55,645 nucleotides of DNA from Streptomyces sp. (lineage in GTDB: Bacteria; Actinomycetota; Actinomycetes; Streptomycetales; Streptomycetaceae), in NCBI RefSeq assembly GCF_019510245.1, contig NZ_JAEKKT010000209.1, positions 1-55,645 on the forward strand, read 5' to 3'. Of the stretch, positions 26,562 to 35,710 are shown piece after piece. Under the pieces are notes generated by a model. It was not told the origin of the DNA and ran no database searches. It saw only the letters and a list, made by a program, of their open reading frames with translations. Position numbers and translations under genes: made by a program. Each line of letters opens with the position of its first letter. Within the stretch, counting starts at the first letter, position 1.

Positions 26562-27812
26562 ATGATAGATCCTTTTTTGGCGACCCTCGCTCAGGCCGCC
26601 CTCTGGATCGGGGAGCAGAAGCCGCGAACGAGTGCGGGGCGCAACATCTGTACCGTCCTCGACGTCGACGGTGCCGTCGGCGCCGGGCGGGTGATCAAGG
26701 CATGTGCGCACTTCACCGCTTCGACACCTGCCTCGAGGCTGCGGTTCGGCATCGACCGGACGGGACGTGTGGTGCAGTGGCTCGACGAAACCCCTCCTGA
26801 AGTGACCGTGCTGGCTCCGTGCGCGGATCCGGCGTCGGATCCTCAGGTGACCGCTGCCGTGCATGCGGCCGCCGCCAGGGATTTCGAACTGGACGGCGGG
26901 CCGTTGGCGCGCTTCGTCGTCGCGCCGGGGCAGGCGCGCCATCGCGTGGCGCTCGTCGTGCACCACCTCACCGGGGACGGGGCGTGCCAGCCGTCCGTCG
27001 TTCGCAGGCTGGCCGCCGCGATCATGGGCGACTGTCCCGAGGAGCCCGAAGCGGCGTACCGGGCCCTGGTCGAGACAGTTCGCGCCGTGGAGTCGCACGG
27101 CATGGCCGAACACAGCCGGTTCTGGGACCTGTGGCTCGAGAACTGCCACAGTCGTGGGCTGTTCGACCGGGCAGCCGACCCCGGGCCGCGCCGGCCGGCC
27201 GAGGCCGCCGGCGGCGTGCGCTTCCAGGTGAGAGTGCCGACCCGCGGCCGAGCAGCTTCGAGTGGCAGCCTGTTCTCGGCCGCCGTGCGGCATAGCGCGC
27301 GAACGCTGCGGGAGGCCGGCTGGGACGATCCGTTCCTCGCTGTCGCGACGTCGACCCGGCCGCCGGAAGGCGGACCGGACGAGCCCGTCATGGGCTGTTT
27401 CGTGAACCAGGTCCCGCTAGCGGTCACCCCTGACGCCGACGAGGAGGTCTGGCGCGAAGGCCTCCGGCATCGGGCGTTCCCCTATGCCCGCCTGGTATCG
27501 CTCGCCAGGGCTCGGGCGGATCGGCCGGAGCTGCAACTCGACCGGGTGCTGCTGACCTATCGGCGGGTTCATCCCCGGATGTGCTGGGCCGCGGAGGACG
27601 GCACCGGCTTCCAGGGTCACCTGGGCTGGCCCTATCCGGGCAGTCCCAGCGATTTCACCGTCCGGGTCTTCGATTTCGGAACCGGCCTCGACGTGCAGGT
27701 GGTTCTCGGCGAACGTGCCGTCGGGCGCTATGAGGGCTCGGCCATCGTCGCCGGGCTGGCCGAAGGGCTGCGCACCTCGGCCGCCGAGTCGGGAAGGAGG
27801 GCGGCCGTATGA
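26562..27812 (+). CDS. Free-standing NRPS condensation-type domain
   Basis: This 416-residue C-domain homologue starts at ATG 26562 (MIDPFLATLAQAAL). An upstream open extension into the FkbH gene is spurious. The active-site motif is VVHHLTGDGACQP (HHxxxDG intact), and the second-half motifs GCFVNQVPL and FTVRVFDFGTGL are recognisable. No A or T domain is attached. It could join two carrier-bound units in trans, such as that on the divergent PCP, or act as an ester- or amide-forming condensation enzyme. Its end overlaps the next NRPS gene by ATGA. Confidence 0.87.
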   Translation: MIDPFLATLAQAALWIGEQKPRTSAGRNICTVLDVDGAVGAGRVIKACAHFTASTPASRLRFGIDRTGRVVQWLDETPPEVTVLAPCADPASDPQVTAAVHAAAARDFELDGGPLARFVVAPGQARHRVALVVHHLTGDGACQPSVVRRLAAAIMGDCPEEPEAAYRALVETVRAVESHGMAEHSRFWDLWLENCHSRGLFDRAADPGPRRPAEAAGGVRFQVRVPTRGRAASSGSLFSAAVRHSARTLREAGWDDPFLAVATSTRPPEGGPDEPVMGCFVNQVPLAVTPDADEEVWREGLRHRAFPYARLVSLARARADRPELQLDRVLLTYRRVHPRMCWAAEDGTGFQGHLGWPYPGSPSDFTVRVFDFGTGLDVQVVLGERAVGRYEGSAIVAGLAEGLRTSAAESGRRAAV

Positions 27813-30812
27813 GGATCCAGCCGGTCACCCGCGCCCAGGCCCGCTTGCTTCTCCGACACGCGGTGGACCCCGCGCACACCGCCCGGATGACGATAGCCTG
27901 CGGCTGGGAGTTCCGCCGTACGGCTTTCGACGTGAGCGTGCTCGCCGCGGCGTTGCGCCAGACGGTCGGCCGTCACGACGTGTTGCGTGCGACGTTCGCT
28001 GTCGAGCCCGAGCCGCACGCCATCGTCCATGACGAACTGGACGTGACACCGGAGGTGCGCGCGTTCGGCACACGAGACGAGGCGTCGGCGTGGATCGCCG
28101 ACTGTGCCGATCAATCCTTCGACATCGCCACGGCCCCATTGATGCGTTGTCACGTCGCAGTCGCGGGCGATACCGTGATGCTCGCTGTCGTCACGCACCA
28201 CCTGCTCTGCGACGGGCGGGCGTTCGAGATCCTCATCGACGAACTCGGCACGGTCGACACCGATCAGGATCACCCGGCGTCACAGTTCTACGACATCGCC
28301 CGAGCCGAGGCGTCCGCGCTGGCGGATCCCGTCGCGGCCGCGTACGTCCGGCGCAGGCAGGCCGAATTGGCTGGGCTGGAACCGCTCGACCTCCCGATCG
28401 ACTTCCCCCGGCCGATGCAGCCCAGCGGCTACGGCGCGGTGGGCCGGACCCGCTTGCCCGACGTGGTCGGCGACCGGCTCGGCGAACTGGCCCGCACCGG
28501 TTTGACGCCGGTCGTGGTCGGCCTCGCCGTGTTCGGCGTTCTCCTTGCCCGCTACACCGGGAGCACGGACATCGCCGTCGGCGTTCCGGTTGCGAACCGG
28601 TCGTGGCCTGGCAGCTGGGATGCCGTCGGATACCTGGCCAACACGGCGGTGGTGCGGCTGCACATCGATGAGGCGAAGAGCTTCGAGACGCTGGTCCGGC
28701 GGTGTCGTTCCCAGGTCCTGGACACGATCGACTACAGCCATGTCCCTCTCGACGAGGTGGTCGCCGCAGTGCGTCCGGACCGGTCCGGAGGCATCAATCC
28801 GCTGTACCAGGTGACCTTCGCTGGTAACACGCTGAAGCCTGCGCTCATTGCCGGAGCGCTCGGCACGCCGCTCCGCCTCGATCGCGACATCCAGGTCCTC
28901 GACATCTCAGTGACTCTGGTGAGGGCCGAGTCTGGTTACGAAGTGGTGTGGAACTACGACACCGACCTCTTCGAGGCGGGCACCGCCGACGCCATGGTAC
29001 GGACCTACAGCACGCTGTTGGAGCAGCTCACCGCAGCACCGTACGCTGCTGTGCGGTCTGCGTCCGGTGTGCATCCCCACGACGCGGCCATGCTCGCGAC
29101 ATGGAGCGGTTTCGACCGTTTGGCGGCACCGACGACCACGACAGTCGTGCAGGACTTCCGCCGAGCCGCGTCCGAACGCCCGAACGCCACGGCGATCGTC
29201 GAGGGTGAACTGCGGCTGACCTATGCCGAGCTGGACCGGTGGTCCGACGCGGTGGCGTCGACTCTGGCCGAGCGCGGGGTGGGGCCGGGGGACATCGTCG
29301 GTGTCGGCGAGTCGCGCTCACACCGGTTTCCCGTCGCAGCGCTGGGCGTCATGAAGTCCGGTGCGGCGTATCTTCCCTTGGACCCGGCATATCCCGCAGC
29401 CCTTCTCCACCTGATGGTGCGTGATGCCGGGGCGCGATGCGGGCAGCACGGGGACCCCCAAAGGCGTCATGATCTCGCATGACGCACTCGCCTCCGCACT
29501 CGCCATGTGGCGGGACCATTACAGCCTGCCGGGTGGCGGCGGCCGCTATCCCATGGTGTCGAGCAGTTCCTTCGACCAGTCCGTCGGCGAGTTGACGCGG
29601 GCTCTGACCCATGGCGGTGAGCTTCACATCTGCTCGCGGGAAGTGCTCAGAGATCCGGATTCGCTGGTGGAGTTCCTACGTCATGCGAATCCCGTCATGC
29701 TTGACTGCGTACCCGCAGTCCTCCGGATGGCGGCCGACTCGGAGCGCTTCGACGACGGCCGGAGCGCTATGTCCGCCAGGGTCATGAGCGCGATGTCCAC
29801 CAGGGTCCTGACTCTGGGCGGAGAACGCTGGTCGCGGACGGAGGCGCGGCGTTTCCTGCGCGGCCTCAGGGGCTCGATGCTCTCCAATGTCTACGGCCTG
29901 ACCGAATGCACCGTCGACAGTGTCGGCTGGCGCGTCGATCCGGACCATGCCGGGCTCGGCATGCCGATCGGAACACCGCTGTCGAACTCCACGGTCTACG
30001 TGCTCGGAGAGGACGGTCGCCCGCTGCCGCCCGGGGCGGTCGGCGAGCTCTTCCTCGGGGGGCGGTCGTTGGCTTGGGGCTACCTGAACCGCCCGGCTCT
30101 CACCGCCGAGCGTTTCGTCCCCGATCCCCACGGAGCTCCTGGCGGGCGTCTCTACCGGACCGGTGATCGGGCGCGATTCCGGGCGGACGGGAACCTGGAA
30201 TTCCTCGGCCGAGCCGACCGGCAGGTCAAGATCCGCGGCTTCCGGGTGGAGATCGCCGAGGTCCAGGCAGCGGTCGGCGAGTGCGGGGGCGTCGAGGCCG
30301 TGCACGTCGTCGTCGCCGCCGGACCGCATGGCAGCTCCGTGCTCGTCGCGTACGTCGTCGCCGAGGGCGACGTCGACATGTCTCCCGCGAGGAACCGGCT
30401 GCCCGCGCACATGGTGCCGACCCGCGTGGTGCGGGTCGACCGGCTTCCTCGGCTGGCCAACGGGAAAATAGACGAGACGGCGTTGCCGCCGTACGGGAAG
30501 GATGGGGCCGCGGCCGACTCCGCGGCGGCGAGTATCGCCGATTCCCTGGAGCTCCAGATCGCGCAGGCGTGGTCGGCGGTCCTGGGGCTGCCGGTCGACG
30601 AGCACGGTGCCGATTTCTTCCACGACCTGGGCGGCACCTCGCTGCTCGCGGTCCAGGCGGTCACCGAGGTGCGTCGGGTGACCGGCCGTCATGTGCCGTT
30701 TGCGGCGTTGTTCGACCACCCCTGCCTCGACGTGTTCACAGCAGCCTGCCGGACAGCCCCGGCCATGGCCTCATCGGCTCCCCGTCAGCCTGACCAAGGA
30801 GGACCGCGATGA
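27809..30812 (+). pseudogene. NRPS C-A-T with internal deletion and frameshift in the A domain
   Basis: The C domain is intact (VTHHLLCDGRAFE; YLANTAVV; YSHVPLDEVV). The A domain begins normally to SGAAYLPLDPAYPAALLHLM then VRDAGAR near 29435. It jumps straight into the A3 motif AGSTGTPKGVMI in another frame, so roughly 50 codons between A2 and A3 and the reading frame are lost. The rest continues to the T domain in the second frame: VYGLTECTVDSV (A5), YRTGDRARF, VKIRGFRVEIAEV, LANGKIDETAL, and FFHDLGGTSLLAVQ. As sequenced the A domain cannot work and the T domain is untranslated from the main start. The ATGA link to the next gene is preserved. Confidence 0.82.
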
Positions 30813-31372
30813 CCAGCGCGATGATCGAGGCTCTGATCGACGGCGCGAGCCCGGAGCAGCTTCGAGGGCTTCGGCAGCCGACCGAGTACACGGCGGCGTA
30901 CCTTCGGGTCCAGGACGCGTCGATGTCCACCGGTGTCGTCGACGAAGACGTGCGCAAGTCTCTGCGCTTCGGAACCGTGCCCATGCTGGAACCGTTGCCG
31001 GACGAGGTCGTCGTGGCCGTGACGGCCGGCTCCCGTTTCGGCCGCCAGGGCGGGTGGGCCGCGCGCCACGATCTGCCATACCACATCGTCGGCTCGGACG
31101 CGGCGGAGGTCGCCGTCGAGATCGGCAAGCAGCTCGGGGCGATCGTGCGCCGCCGGGCCGGGCGCGATCCCGACGTCGTCTTCGAGTACACGGGCCGGGC
31201 GACGTTCAGAGTCTCCGTCGTGGATACCCGGGGCGGCGTCGTCGTCAACTGCGGGTCCAGCACCGGCTATCGGCACGAGTCCGACACGTGGTCGTTCAAG
31301 GCCGGGCGGGTGGCGCCGACGATCTGCGAGGTCTTCCGGCTGACGGAGACGCCGGGAACGGACAAGCGATGA
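30809..31372 (+). pseudogene. Crotonyl-CoA carboxylase/reductase-like protein with the centre deleted
   Basis: The 187-residue frame joins two ends of a crotonyl-CoA reductase (about 445 residues in the intact family). The N-terminal part (IEALIDGASPEQLRGL, DVRKSLRFGTVP, ARHDLPYHIVGSDAAEV) matches the start of Ccr-type MDR proteins. It then continues in frame with the distal part (GAIVRRRAGRDPDVVFEYTG, VVNCGSSTGYRHESD). The NADPH-binding core and most of the substrate domain are missing, so reductive carboxylation is not expected. The frame and the ATGA overlaps at both ends are kept, so it may still be translated. An intact Ccr would supply an alkylmalonyl-CoA extender. Confidence 0.72.
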
Positions 31373-32202
31373 CGGCCTTCACGGACAGCGACTACTTTCG
31401 GATCGAGCCCTGCGGACCGGTCATCGGCGCGGAGATATCCGGGATCGATCTGCGCAACCTGCCGACCGGGCCGGTGTTGGGCGACCTGAAGCGGGCGTTC
31501 CTCGACTGGAAGGTGCTCTTTTTCCGCGGACTCGATCCGACGTCGAAGGAACACCTCGACTTCGCACGGCTGTGGGGGGAGCCGATCGACTTCCCGACAG
31601 CTGAGAAGGCCGACCTTCCCGAGGTGATCGTGATCGCCCACGGTCCCGACTCGCCGGCCTCGGAGAACGTATGGCACAGCGATGTCACGTACCTGCAGAC
31701 GCCCTCCACCGCCTCAATCCTTCGAGCCGTCGACCTGCCGCCGCTGGGCGGAGACACATTGTGGTCCGACATGGCGGCGGCCTACGACGGGCTGCCGGAC
31801 GACGTCAAGGAACGCGTCGAGAACCTCACCGCGGTTCACGACTTCCTGACTCGCCATGCCGGGCGTGACTCGGTCAGACGGTCGGAACTGAGCCGCGATC
31901 TGTTTCCGCAGTCTGACCATCCGGTTGTCCTCGTCCACCCGGAGACGGGCCGCCGCATCATCTACGTGAACCGGGTGTACACCCGCGAGATCCTCGGCCT
32001 TACCGCCTCTGAGAATGAAGAGTTGCTGGAGTTGCTGTGCTCACAGGCGAGCCGGCCGGAGTATCAGTGCCGGTTCCGTTGGACGCCTGGCGCGATCGCC
32101 GTCTGGGACAACAGGTCGACACAGCACTATGCAGTCGCAGACTATTCGCCGCATCGCCGGGTCATGGAACGGGTGACGATCGCAGGGGTGCCGAAGCGAT
32201 GA
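31369..32202 (+). CDS. TauD-family Fe(II)/2-oxoglutarate dioxygenase
   Basis: This 277-residue enzyme has the iron ligands H103 and D105 in VWHSDVTYLQTPS and H253 in STQHYAVADYSPHRR, with the 2OG-binding arginine in that tail. It has an H-x-D site, so it is a hydroxylase or desaturase rather than a halogenase. The overall sequence resembles taurine dioxygenase, but in NRPS clusters such enzymes usually modify an amino acid or peptide. ATG 31369 overlaps the preceding stop by ATGA. It is the third Fe/2OG enzyme in the cluster. Confidence 0.88.
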   Translation: MTAFTDSDYFRIEPCGPVIGAEISGIDLRNLPTGPVLGDLKRAFLDWKVLFFRGLDPTSKEHLDFARLWGEPIDFPTAEKADLPEVIVIAHGPDSPASENVWHSDVTYLQTPSTASILRAVDLPPLGGDTLWSDMAAAYDGLPDDVKERVENLTAVHDFLTRHAGRDSVRRSELSRDLFPQSDHPVVLVHPETGRRIIYVNRVYTREILGLTASENEELLELLCSQASRPEYQCRFRWTPGAIAVWDNRSTQHYAVADYSPHRRVMERVTIAGVPKR

Positions 32203-32515
32203 CTGCGGAGTCGTACCACCGGCGGCCGGGCGGGTCGCGGCCGTGCACCGTCTGTTCGTCGGAGGCGGACTCGTCGCGTTGCCGACGGCGATCTCCCTGG
32301 CGGTACCCACGATTCGGCACAGCCGGGTATCACAACTCCCCGGACAAGGTCCCCGCCGGCCCGGCTCCGACCGACTACTTTCCCCGCCTGCTCGTGGTGG
32401 TGCCCGTCATCCTGCCAGCGTGCCATGCCGCCGGGGCTGCCCTGCGGCGCCTCGGCCAGCCGAACGTCATCTCTGGCATCCTGCTCGGACCGACCCTCTT
32501 CGGCTGCTGTGGCCG
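32199..32515 (+). pseudogene. Remnant of a CPA2-type cation/H+ antiporter
   Basis: An ATG overlapping the TauD stop opens a frame with no early similarity. Near 32365-32510 it reads PRLLVVVPVILPACHAAGAA then LRRLGQPNVISGILLGPTLFG. That matches the first membrane helices of Kef/NhaP-type antiporters (xxRRLGQPxVxGEIxAGxLLGPSLLG). The rest of the transporter is absent. The frame runs on into unrelated sequence. Confidence 0.5.
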
Positions 32516-32529
32516 TCCGCGTTCCGCCG

Positions 32530-32640
32530 GCTGTCGCCGCATACGACGGCCTCGACCAGGAGAGGAGGCACCGCATCGAGAACCTCACCGCGATCCACGA
32601 CGCCCTCGCGCGCCATGCCGGACGTCGGACGCTCCAGTCC
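32530..32640 (+). pseudogene. Duplicate fragment of a TauD-type gene
   Basis: About 33 residues (AAYDGLDQERRHRIENLTAI, then HDALARHAGR) closely resemble the intact TauD protein upstream (AAYDGLPDDVKERVENLTAV, HDFLTRHAGR). The fragment lies about 0.7 kb downstream of the matching part of that gene and is joined directly to IS66 sequence. It is evidence of a second, lost copy of the gene. Confidence 0.6.
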
Positions 32641-32643
32641 GAC

Positions 32644-32931
32644 GCCGTCAACCTGCTGGAGCGCTTGCGCGACCGGGCCGGGCAATACCTGCTGTTCACC
32701 GAAGACCTGCACGTGGCCCCGACGAACAACGTGGCCGAACGCGACCAGCGGCCGGTGAAGACCTGGATCAGAATCTCCGGCAGCCACGCCTGGCGAAGCC
32801 GGCGCCGCGAACTGGCTGACCGTGCGCTCCTCCGTGTCCAGCGCGGTCAAGCAGGGCATGGGGGCCTTCGAGGCGATCTACCGCGCCATGACCGGCAACC
32901 TGTGGATGCCACCGATCGCCCTCGAAGGCTG
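32644..32931 (+). pseudogene. C-terminal remnant of an IS66-type transposase
   Basis: One frame reads LLERLRDRAGQYLLF, then TNNVAERDQRPVKTWIRISG. That is the conserved end of IS66 TnpC proteins (NNxAERdlRmvKxxqkiSG). After a frame change near 32790 the tail continues as NWLTVRSSVSSAVKQG, then MGAFEAIYRAMTGNLWMPP, and stops at 32929-32931. The 5' part of the gene is missing. Confidence 0.65.
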
Positions 32932-32951
32932 ACACCGCCGCCACCGCAGAG

Positions 32952-34115
32952 ATGAATGCTTACCCTGAGCCGGAGGACGATCCGACTCTTTCCTCTCGAA
33001 GAGATTGGAACATGGAGATGATCGAGCGAGTTCCTTACGAGTGCCGGCAGGGTGACATAGCGATCGCCATCGACCCCGACCCCGGCTACGGCGAACGCCC
33101 GGACCTGTGGCCCTCGGTAGGCGAGTACCCCGTGTACGACCCCTTCCTTTATGCCTCGATGAGCACGGATGCAGTGCGAAACAACGCCTTCCGGCAGGCT
33201 CTGCGCACCATGGTCGAGGGCCGCCGAGTGGTCGACATCGGCACCGGTCAAAACCTCCAGTGGGCCGTGGAGGCCGCCGCGCTCGGCGCGAAGCGAGTGG
33301 TCGCCATTGAAGCGATCCGGCGCAGCCACGACGCAGCCGCGGCACGACTGTCCGGCCGGCCGGAGAAGGCCGTCATCGACCTCCGCTTCGGCTCGTCATA
33401 TGACATCGACCTCGATGCACCGGCAGAGGTGTGCGTCGCCGAGCTCATCGGTTCAATAGCCAGCGCGGAGGGGATGCTGGCGGCGATGGCCGACGCGCGT
33501 GCCCGGCTGCTCACACCGGACGCGCTGGTCGTACCGGCATCGTGCGAAACCCTTGTCGGCGCGGTGTCACTCCGATCGATGTTCCCGGAAGGCCTGGCAT
33601 TCAGCGCCGAGTCGCTGCCCTACCTCACGGACATCTTCACTTTGAACGGCGGACCCTTCGACATCCGCCTGGCTGTCGCCAACCCAGATCCCGCTTCGGT
33701 GTCCTCGACCTCAGGCGTCGTGGAGAGGCTCCGTTTCGACGGCTGCGAGGCCCTCGAAGCCACGGCCCGCGTCGAACTCGACATCCATCGCGAAGGACCA
33801 GTGGACGGACTCCTGTGCTGGATAAGACTCGACGCGGGCGCCGGCGCGCCAGTCGTCGACTCACTGCTGGAACACACAAGCTGGATCCCGGGATACCTCC
33901 CCGTCTTCGACACTCCAGCAGCAGCCCGCGTCGGCGACGTGCTCACGGTCGAATTCGAACGCCGGACCGGCGCGGACGGGATCCATCCCGACTACACCGT
34001 GCGGGCCGCATTGCGAACCGCGAACGGATCGATTGCCGGTACCTCCTTCTCCCCCTACGGCGGGCAATATTTGGGACTGTCGGCTGTCCACCGTGAGTTG
34101 TTCGCACCGGAGTGA
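32952..34115 (+). CDS. PRMT-like SAM-dependent methyltransferase
   Basis: This 387-residue protein has a class I SAM-binding core: VVDIGTGQNLQWAVEAAALG (motif I), VVAIEAIRRSH (post-I acidic residue) and EVCVAELIGSIASAEGML. The last resembles the double-E loop region of protein arginine methyltransferases. A C-terminal beta-barrel-like half (LRFDGCEALEATARVELDIH; WIPGYLPVFDTP) fits the same group. ATG 32952 has a weak ribosome site; ATG 33012 is an alternative. It could methylate a guanidino nitrogen or hydroxyl of the product. The substrate is inferred only from the arginine-derived theme of the cluster. Confidence 0.72.
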   Translation: MNAYPEPEDDPTLSSRRDWNMEMIERVPYECRQGDIAIAIDPDPGYGERPDLWPSVGEYPVYDPFLYASMSTDAVRNNAFRQALRTMVEGRRVVDIGTGQNLQWAVEAAALGAKRVVAIEAIRRSHDAAAARLSGRPEKAVIDLRFGSSYDIDLDAPAEVCVAELIGSIASAEGMLAAMADARARLLTPDALVVPASCETLVGAVSLRSMFPEGLAFSAESLPYLTDIFTLNGGPFDIRLAVANPDPASVSSTSGVVERLRFDGCEALEATARVELDIHREGPVDGLLCWIRLDAGAGAPVVDSLLEHTSWIPGYLPVFDTPAAARVGDVLTVEFERRTGADGIHPDYTVRAALRTANGSIAGTSFSPYGGQYLGLSAVHRELFAPE

Positions 34116-34720
34116 CCTGATCTCCGATACCGAAGGTCCCTGGCGGCGCACCCGTAGCAGCATCCTGGCAACACAGCTACCTGGGATGTTGTGTTCCCGA
34201 GGTGCGCTGGGCGACCCGGGATCGGTTCCGCAGAACCCTCAAGACGCCCGCGCCAGATCCGTCCGATGCGTCTCCGCGCTCTGCGACCGAGTCAGGGCCG
34301 TGCATACGTGGCCTGAATGTAGTCGGCGTAGGGCCCATCTCTCCAAGTATAGCCAGCGACGTCGCCAACAGGACCTGGATCATGGGCTGCGGAGACTGGG
34401 CAACCCACGCGCCACAACCACAGCTGAGATCACGATCGGCTGAACTGAGATTCGTCCGATTTCCAGCGGATCCCTGGTCCGCTGGAAAATGGCCCCGGCC
34501 GCAGTCCGGATCGGCATGATCCGAGCCAGTCTGCTCTTGATCCGCGGGTTCGGGGTTCACGTCGAATGGCTCTTCCTTTGAGTCTGCTGGCTGGTGGGCG
34601 TGTCGCGGTGGTCTGGCACCCATCGATATGATCTTGGCGTCTGTTCCGCTTTTGTGACGCTTGAGCACATCAAGAAGAATGCGGGCGCGACCCCGTGCCA
34701 GCAGAGCCGGAGGCCGGACT
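34116..34720. other. 605-bp gap without a recognisable gene
   Basis: No open frame here resembles a known protein on either strand. The clearest structure is an inverted repeat at 34461-34487. The start of the SARP-type chimera at 34721 probably has its promoter in the right half. Confidence 0.5.
34461..34487. repeat. Perfect 10-bp inverted repeat with 7-nt loop
   Basis: TTCCAGCGGA (34461-34470) and TCCGCTGGAA (34478-34487) flank TCCCTGG. The arms are bordered by AT on both sides. It may be a weak terminator for the methyltransferase transcript or an operator ahead of the SARP start. Confidence 0.5.
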
Positions 34721-35710
34721 GTGACGATAGCATTCATACCCCCTGCGGAAGCGGGCGACGAACCTTCCTTCGAGATCAGAATCCTCGGACCTCTGGTCGT
34801 CACCGCCCGAAACAGCAAGGCGAGCCTCCGCAGCCCCAGGGCGTGCCGGCTCCTGGCGCTGCTCGCCATCAACGCCAACGCAGTGGTGGCCGAGGTGGCC
34901 TACGACGCCGACCAGGCCGGAGCGCATCAGCTGCCCGGGCTCAGCGTCGCGTCCACCCAGGTCGTCGAGGTGAGCGACGATGATTGGGCGAAGGCCCTGG
35001 ACGAGGACGGCGGCGGCCTCGACCACCGACCGGTTGGCCCCGACGAACCGGCCTATCTCATGTTCACGTCGGGCTCCACGGGGACGCCCAAAGGTGTGCT
35101 CATCAGTCACGCGAACGTCCTGTCGTTCCTGGACTGTCAAATAGCGGCCTACGGGACGGGTCCCGGCTGCCGACTGTCGCAGACCTTCGAGCTGACTTTC
35201 GACCCGTCGGTGTTCGATCTGTTCGTCGCGTGGAGGTCGGGGGCCGCCTTGGTGGTTCCCACCAAGCGGGAGCTCATGACGCCCGGCCGCTTCGTCGCGG
35301 AGCGGGGGCCGACGGCCGCGATCAGTGCGCGGCACTGGTACCGCACCGGCGACCGCGTCCGGCTCGAAGACGGTCAGCTCGTCCACCTGGGCCGCTGGGA
35401 CGACCAGATCAAGGTTCTGGGACACCGGGGTCGAGCCGGGCGACGTGGAGTCGGCCCTGCGCTCGATGGCGGAGATCACCGACGCCTGCGTCACCGTCCG
35501 GACCTCGGCGGACGGCGAGCACGAGCTGATCGCGCTGTACACAGGGGAAACCCGGACCGACGACTGGTTCATGACGGCGGTGCGCTGCCTCCTCCCCCTT
35601 ATAGGGTCCCCATGCACTATCACCGCGTGAAACGGCTGCCACTGAACCAGAACGGCAAGATCGATCGGGTGCAGGCGCTCGGCCTGGCCCAGGAGGTGTC
35701 GTCATGGTGA
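34721..35710 (+). pseudogene. Chimeric remnant: SARP regulator start fused to a deleted A domain
   Basis: From GTG 34721 the first 50 or so residues (FEIRILGPLVVTARNSKASL, then CRLLALLAINANAVV) match the N-terminal DNA-binding start of SARP activators. The frame then passes into the middle of an NRPS A domain (YLMFTSGSTGTPKGVLISHA; FDPSVFDLFV). It skips A5-A6 to WYRTGDRVRLEDGQLVHLG and QIKVLGHRG, and is then shifted: VEPGDVESALRSM and DACVTVRTSADGEHELI continue in another frame, and LPLNQNGKIDR returns to the first. At least two deletions and two frame changes are present. Neither a regulator nor an A domain can be made. Confidence 0.75.

Noticed and set aside
31369..32202. TauD-type enzyme as a second halogenase
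   Set aside because: Its iron motif is H103-S-D105, which keeps the acidic ligand.
32952..34115. Methyltransferase as the missing FkbG of methoxymalonyl-ACP synthesis
   Set aside because: Its SAM-domain wording and C-terminal barrel fit PRMT-like enzymes rather than FkbG-type O-methyltransferases, and it is far from the FkbH set.
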